64,000 nt of DNA from Hyparrhenia diplandra (lineage: Eukaryota; Streptophyta; Magnoliopsida; Poales; Poaceae), in assembly GCA_015847255.1 (NCBI GenBank), contig JADLZK010011578.1:1-64000 (forward strand), read 5' to 3'. A program made the translations under genes and the position numbers. Under the pieces are notes generated by a model, which saw only the letters and a list, made by a program, of their open reading frames with translations, had not been told where the DNA came from and searched no databases. Shown piece after piece: positions 60,158-64,000 of this stretch. Within the stretch, counting starts at the first letter, position 1; every line of letters starts with the position of its first letter.

Positions 60158-61140
60158 GTTTTTGCACGTTCCACTCATGTTGGTAAAGGTTTGTATGAGC
60201 TCGAACTAGAAATAGTTGATGCTACTAGAATAATTAAGAAATATAATGCTAGTCTCAATGGCAAGTTTCATCTCACCATTTTTAACAGATAAAATCTTAA
60301 TACCAAACGGGTCTCTTTCACATTGCAAAGTTTCATAGTGTGTTTCATAGCTTATTTTACTATTTGTGGGGTCCCACATGTCCTATCTTCTCTCTGTTCC
60401 TTGCTTCCTCCTCTTCCCCACATGTAAGCCGCGAGTGGTCGAGCACGGCGGCTCCCGACGCGGCGATGGCGAAGGCGCCTCGGCCCTCCGTCCTTCCTCG
60501 TCATGGATCTCCCGCCCGGTGGTCGGGCGCAGCTCTCTCGGCCACGCCGACGGCGGTCTATGGAATCCGAGGCGACAGAGCTGCGTGTCATCCTCGAGAG
60601 CCAAGAAGAACCAAACGGCTTCGCGCCTATGTCGAGGCTGGTTTCCCCTCTTGAAATCTCATGTTTGGTTTTAGAAATTGATGAGACATTGTTATGCTAA
60701 TCCTTTGCTCTAAGTGTGACTTGAGAGATATGATTGCATGGATGACGTGGAGCATGATGATTATGAACATGGACAATGATAATGGACATGATGGATCGTC
60801 AAGCTCGATTGTCGGTTTGGAAGGAACCCGGAGATCAAGGCAAAGGTATAACTTGATAGGGTTTTCTTTCGGTGATCAAGACACTATAGAGAGTGTGATC
60901 ACATTATAGGATAGATGACCGACTATCAAGAGGGGATGCCACGACTAATCCTTTGGTGAAGTGCTTCTAGGTCCATTTGACTTGCATATTGTATTTAGGA
61001 TTGAGAGCACTAACTTCGTTCTTGCCTAACCGATCGTGACATGCTAACATACATGATATTGAGATCATTTTCGATGTGTTGGCAACTTATGGCAAGAGGC
61101 GAAGCAAGGTTGAAGCAAAGGCGACAACAAGATGACAGAT
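60158..61140. other. Intergenic or retroelement-flanking sequence
   Basis: No host gene recognised. A GC-rich patch at 60420-60610 has overlapping short frames on both strands. From about 60690 the text looks like gypsy-element leader or LTR sequence leading into the CGGACGC-rich block. Confidence 0.35.
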
Positions 61141-61149
61141 TTCGTAGGA

Positions 61150-61425
61150 ATTGGCGGCCGGACGCACCGACGGACGCCGGGACGGACGCTGGGTCCTTGA
61201 CCGGACGCACCGGTCAGCGGGTCCGGCCGACATGAAAAGGTCCGCAATCGGGCTGATTTCGTTGCCTCGACCGGACGCTTGGAAGATGGTTCCGGTCACG
61301 ACCGAACACTTGGACCGGATGCACGCCGTGGTTTGCCACCGTGGGGCCTTGGTGCCTATTTTTGTGACCGGACGCACGACGAGGTGATCGGACGCTAGAC
61401 CCGACCCGATTGTGAGTCCGGTCAC
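61150..61425. repeat. CCGGACGC-rich block beside the gypsy remnant
   Basis: The word CGGACGC (with close variants such as GGACGCT and CGGATGC) occurs at least seven times, for instance in 'ggccggacgcaccgacggac' and 'gaccggacgcacgacgaggt'. Spacing is irregular, so it is not a simple tandem repeat. Similar words appear at the very start of the window. This type of text is typical of LTRs or leaders of some grass gypsy-type elements. Confidence 0.55.
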
Positions 61426-61484
61426 ACGCGCAGAAAATGCACCAACGGCTATGTTTTTTGAGTGTGCTTGGATGGTTTGGTTTC

Positions 61485-63760
61485 TATAGCTCTCTCTTTT
61501 ACATGCCCATATGGAACTTATGCTTATAGAAGAATGTCTTTTGGGTTATGTAATGCACCCGCTTCTTTTCAAAGATGTATGATGTCTATATTTTCTCGAA
61601 ATGATTGAAGAGATTATGGAAGTTTTCATGGATAATTTTTCTGTTTATGGAAAAACTTTTGATGATTGTCTAGAAAACTTAGGCGTGGTTTTGCAAAGAT
61701 GTGAGGAAAAGCACTTAGTCCTTAATTGGGAAAAATATCATTTTATGGTTAGAGAAGGGATAGTGCTTGGTCATCTTATTTCGTAAAGGGGAATAGAGGT
61801 AGATAAGGCAAAAATAGAAGTTATAGAACAATTACCTCCCCCGTGAATATAAAAGGGATAAGAAGTTTTCTAGGCCATTTGGTTTCTATCGTAGATTTAT
61901 AAAAGATTTTTCACATAATGCTAGACCACTTACCGCCTTATTAGCCAAGGATGCTCCCTTTGTTTTTGATGATGCTTGTCTTAAAGCTTTTGAAACTTTG
62001 AAAAAGGCTCTTGTTTTACGCACCAATCATCCAACCCCCCGATTGATCTTTGCCTTTTGAAATTATGTGTGATGCCGGTGACTTTGCTTTGTGGGGGCAG
62101 TGTTAGGGCAAACTAAAGACAAGAAACATCATATGCTATTGCCTATGCTAGTAAAACTTTGACTGGACCACAACTCAATTATACTACCACCGAGAAAGAG
62201 TTGCTAGCGCTTGTTTATGTTATAGATAAGTTCAGATCTTACTTGGTAGGAGCTAAAGTAATTGTTTATACCGATCATGCCGCTTTGAAATATTTGCTCA
62301 CCAAAAAAAAAAAGATGCTAAACCTCGTTTAATAAGATGGATTTTGTTACTCCAAGAGTTTGATTTAGAAATTAAAGATAAGAAAGGAGTAGAAAATTTC
62401 ATTGCCGATCATTTGTCAAGAATGCATTTTGAAAAACCAAATGAATTGCCTATTAATGACTCACTCGGGGACGATATGTTTTATCGGATAACCCATACCG
62501 ATCTCTCGGTATGTAGATCTTGTTAATTTTATGGTTGCAGGATATGTAGCACCAGTGCGGATAAAAAGAAGCTTATATATGAGAGTCGTCACCACTTATG
62601 GGATGAGCCATACCTCTTCGAGTTTGCTCGACGGGCTACTCGTAAGATGTGTGCCAATGTAAGAAGGATTGCAGATTATTGAGAGATGTCACTCATCACC
62701 ATACGGAGGACATTATGGGGCATTCGTAACACACGTAAAGATTTGGCAAGCAGGATTTTTTCTGGCCAACCATGTATTAAGACACAAAAGATTTCATCCG
62801 AAGATGTGGAGCTTGTCGAGGCACGGAAATATCAATACAAGAGATGCTATGCCTCTAACAACCAATCTCCAGATAGCGCTCTTTGATGTCCGGGGAATTG
62901 ATTACATGAGACCATTCCCAAAATCCGGAAATTATGAACATATCTTAGTAGCAAAGTGGATTATGTTTCAAAATGGGTTGAAGCTTTGTCGCAAAAAAAA
63001 AACAAATGGATGGCAAGAGTTCAATAAAGATGTTTGAAGAAACTATATTTCCAAGATTTGGAGTACCTCGAATGGTAATCGCTGATGTGAGGAGGAAGCC
63101 ATTTCATTGATAGAAGATTCCGACAATATTTATTGAAACATGGAGTTCGTCACAATATTGCTACAGACTTACCACCCTCAAACAAGTGGTCAAACAGAGA
63201 CTTCAAATAAACAAATCAAGAACATCGCATTTAAAAAAGCTTGAAGAAATGGGAATCAAGTGGAAGGATAGACTTAGGAAGCACTATGGGCATATAGGAC
63301 AGCCTACCGGACACCAATTGGAATGACACCTTATCAACTTGTCTACGGCAAAACCTCGTCATTTGTAGAGCTAGAGTTCAAAGCTCTTTGGGCAATCAAG
63401 AGATGGAATATGGATCTTGACGCCAGGAGTTCGTGAGGAAGATGCAATTATCGTAATTGGAGGAATGAAGAGAGAAAGCTTATCATAATGCGAAGATCTA
63501 TAAAGAAAGAACTAAGAGATGGCATGGTAAGAAGATTAAGATAAAGACTTTCACTCCGGGAGATCGTATTACTTTTTAATTCGAGGGTAAGATTATTCGG
63601 GCATGGAAAACTTCGGAGTAAATGGGAAGGACCTTTCAAGGTAGTAAATTCATCATCACATGGAGCAATTACTCTCCGAGACTCCGAAGGTAAGTTATTC
63701 AAGGTAAATGGCTAACGCCTTAAAATTTTCTATGAGCCCGATAAGCTTTTATGAATTAAA
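61485..63760 (+). mobile_element. Decayed Ty3/gypsy pol region (reverse transcriptase, RNase H, integrase)
   Basis: Pol pieces lie in gypsy order but in many frames. Reverse transcriptase covers about 61500-61830 (FGLCNAPASFQRC, FMDNFSVYGKTFDDC, VLGHLIS) then FYRRFIKDFSHNARPL (about 61880). RNase H covers about 61990-62430 (YASKTLTGPQLNYTTTEKEL, YTDHAALKYLL, VENFIADHLSRM). Integrase covers about 62665-63400 (ERCHSSPYGGHYG, DVRGIDYMRPFPKSGNYEHI, TPYQLVYGK). The wording is closest to plant Tat/Athila-type elements. Gag, protease and the N-terminal half of reverse transcriptase are absent, and there are over ten stops and frameshifts. No LTR pair was found within the window, which ends soon after. 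Confidence 0.85.
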
Positions 63761-64000
63761 TGAAATAGATGAAATAGAATTTATGGTTTTTCCTAGCCAA
63801 GGGATTTAATTTACGTAGGATTTATTTTTATGGGCCAAAAGTAAAGGCATTACAACTAGAATAGGGATACTAGACCGTAGGAAAAAGGGCGGATCGGTGC
63901 AACTAGGCACCGGGCGGCCGGCCCGAATGGCCTGGGCGCCGCCGACTGTAGCCTCCCCTCGTTTCCATTTTTGTTCCGTGAATACTCTAGAACTTGCCTA
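63761..64000. other. Sequence after the gypsy integrase, possibly LTR start
   Basis: The text after the integrase remnant turns GC-rich, with 'gggcggccggcccgaatgg' and 'gcgccgccgactgtagcc', similar to leaders and LTRs of rice gypsy elements. It runs off the window end and cannot be delimited. Confidence 0.3.

Noticed and set aside
1..64000. CRISPR arrays, bacterial operons, tRNA or rRNA genes
   Set aside because: Exon-intron genes show a plant nuclear sequence; no regularly spaced repeats, and no cloverleaf found apart from the SINE-like box A/B segment at 41.1 kb.

Overview
This is a plant nuclear genome window. The genes have many small exons with GT-AG introns, GC-rich 5' ends and AT-rich introns. 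The transposons (Stowaway- and hAT-type MITEs, a short-LTR Ty1/copia element, degenerate Ty3/gypsy, L1-type LINEs, a Helitron) are of the kinds common in grasses. Gene sequences and repeat style suggest a grass, most likely rice (Oryza) or a close relative; this is inference, as no database search was possible.

Layout. Positions 1-3700 are repeat-derived and non-coding. Positions 4.2-31.5 kb hold one very large plus-strand gene, the TOR (target of rapamycin) kinase, in about 57 exons, with HEAT repeats, FAT, FRB, PI3K-like kinase and FATC in order. Its 5.35-kb intron 18986-24337 contains a nearly identical-LTR copia element, and other introns carry hAT MITEs. Positions 31.5-35.3 kb are a transposon-rich gap with a copia LTR piece, a tandem repeat and a complete non-autonomous Helitron. 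Three minus-strand or mixed single-copy housekeeping genes follow: the DNA primase small subunit (35372-39176, minus, 16 exons), the U6 snRNA-associated protein LSM8 (41993-45686, minus, 5 exons, with a 5'-truncated LINE in an intron), and a conserved gamma-glutamylcyclotransferase-like protein (48726-51601, plus, 8 exons). Convergent with the last is a PP2C protein phosphatase (52152-54695, minus, 4 exons). From 55 to 64 kb I see no host gene: there is a truncated LINE at 59.6-60.1 kb and a heavily decayed Ty3/gypsy pol region at 61.5-63.7 kb.

Function. The genes form no operon or obvious pathway cluster. They are independent eukaryotic genes: growth signalling (TOR), replication priming (primase), splicing or mRNA decay (LSM8), phosphatase signalling (PP2C) and one uncharacterised enzyme-like protein.

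Main oddities. (1) About a dozen one- or two-base indels, mostly in homopolymers, break the HEAT-repeat half of TOR (5.3-16.5 kb), while I find none in the FAT-FRB-kinase-FATC half. PP2C has three and the cyclotransferase-like gene one, whereas primase and LSM8 have none. This is either uneven assembly error or real one-sided decay of TOR. (2) The usual plant TOR N-terminus is not visible; the best candidate first exon instead resembles the start of a mitochondrial porin (VDAC). (3) There are several clean transposon insertions with target duplications, including two apparent poly(T)-only insertions inside the Helitron.
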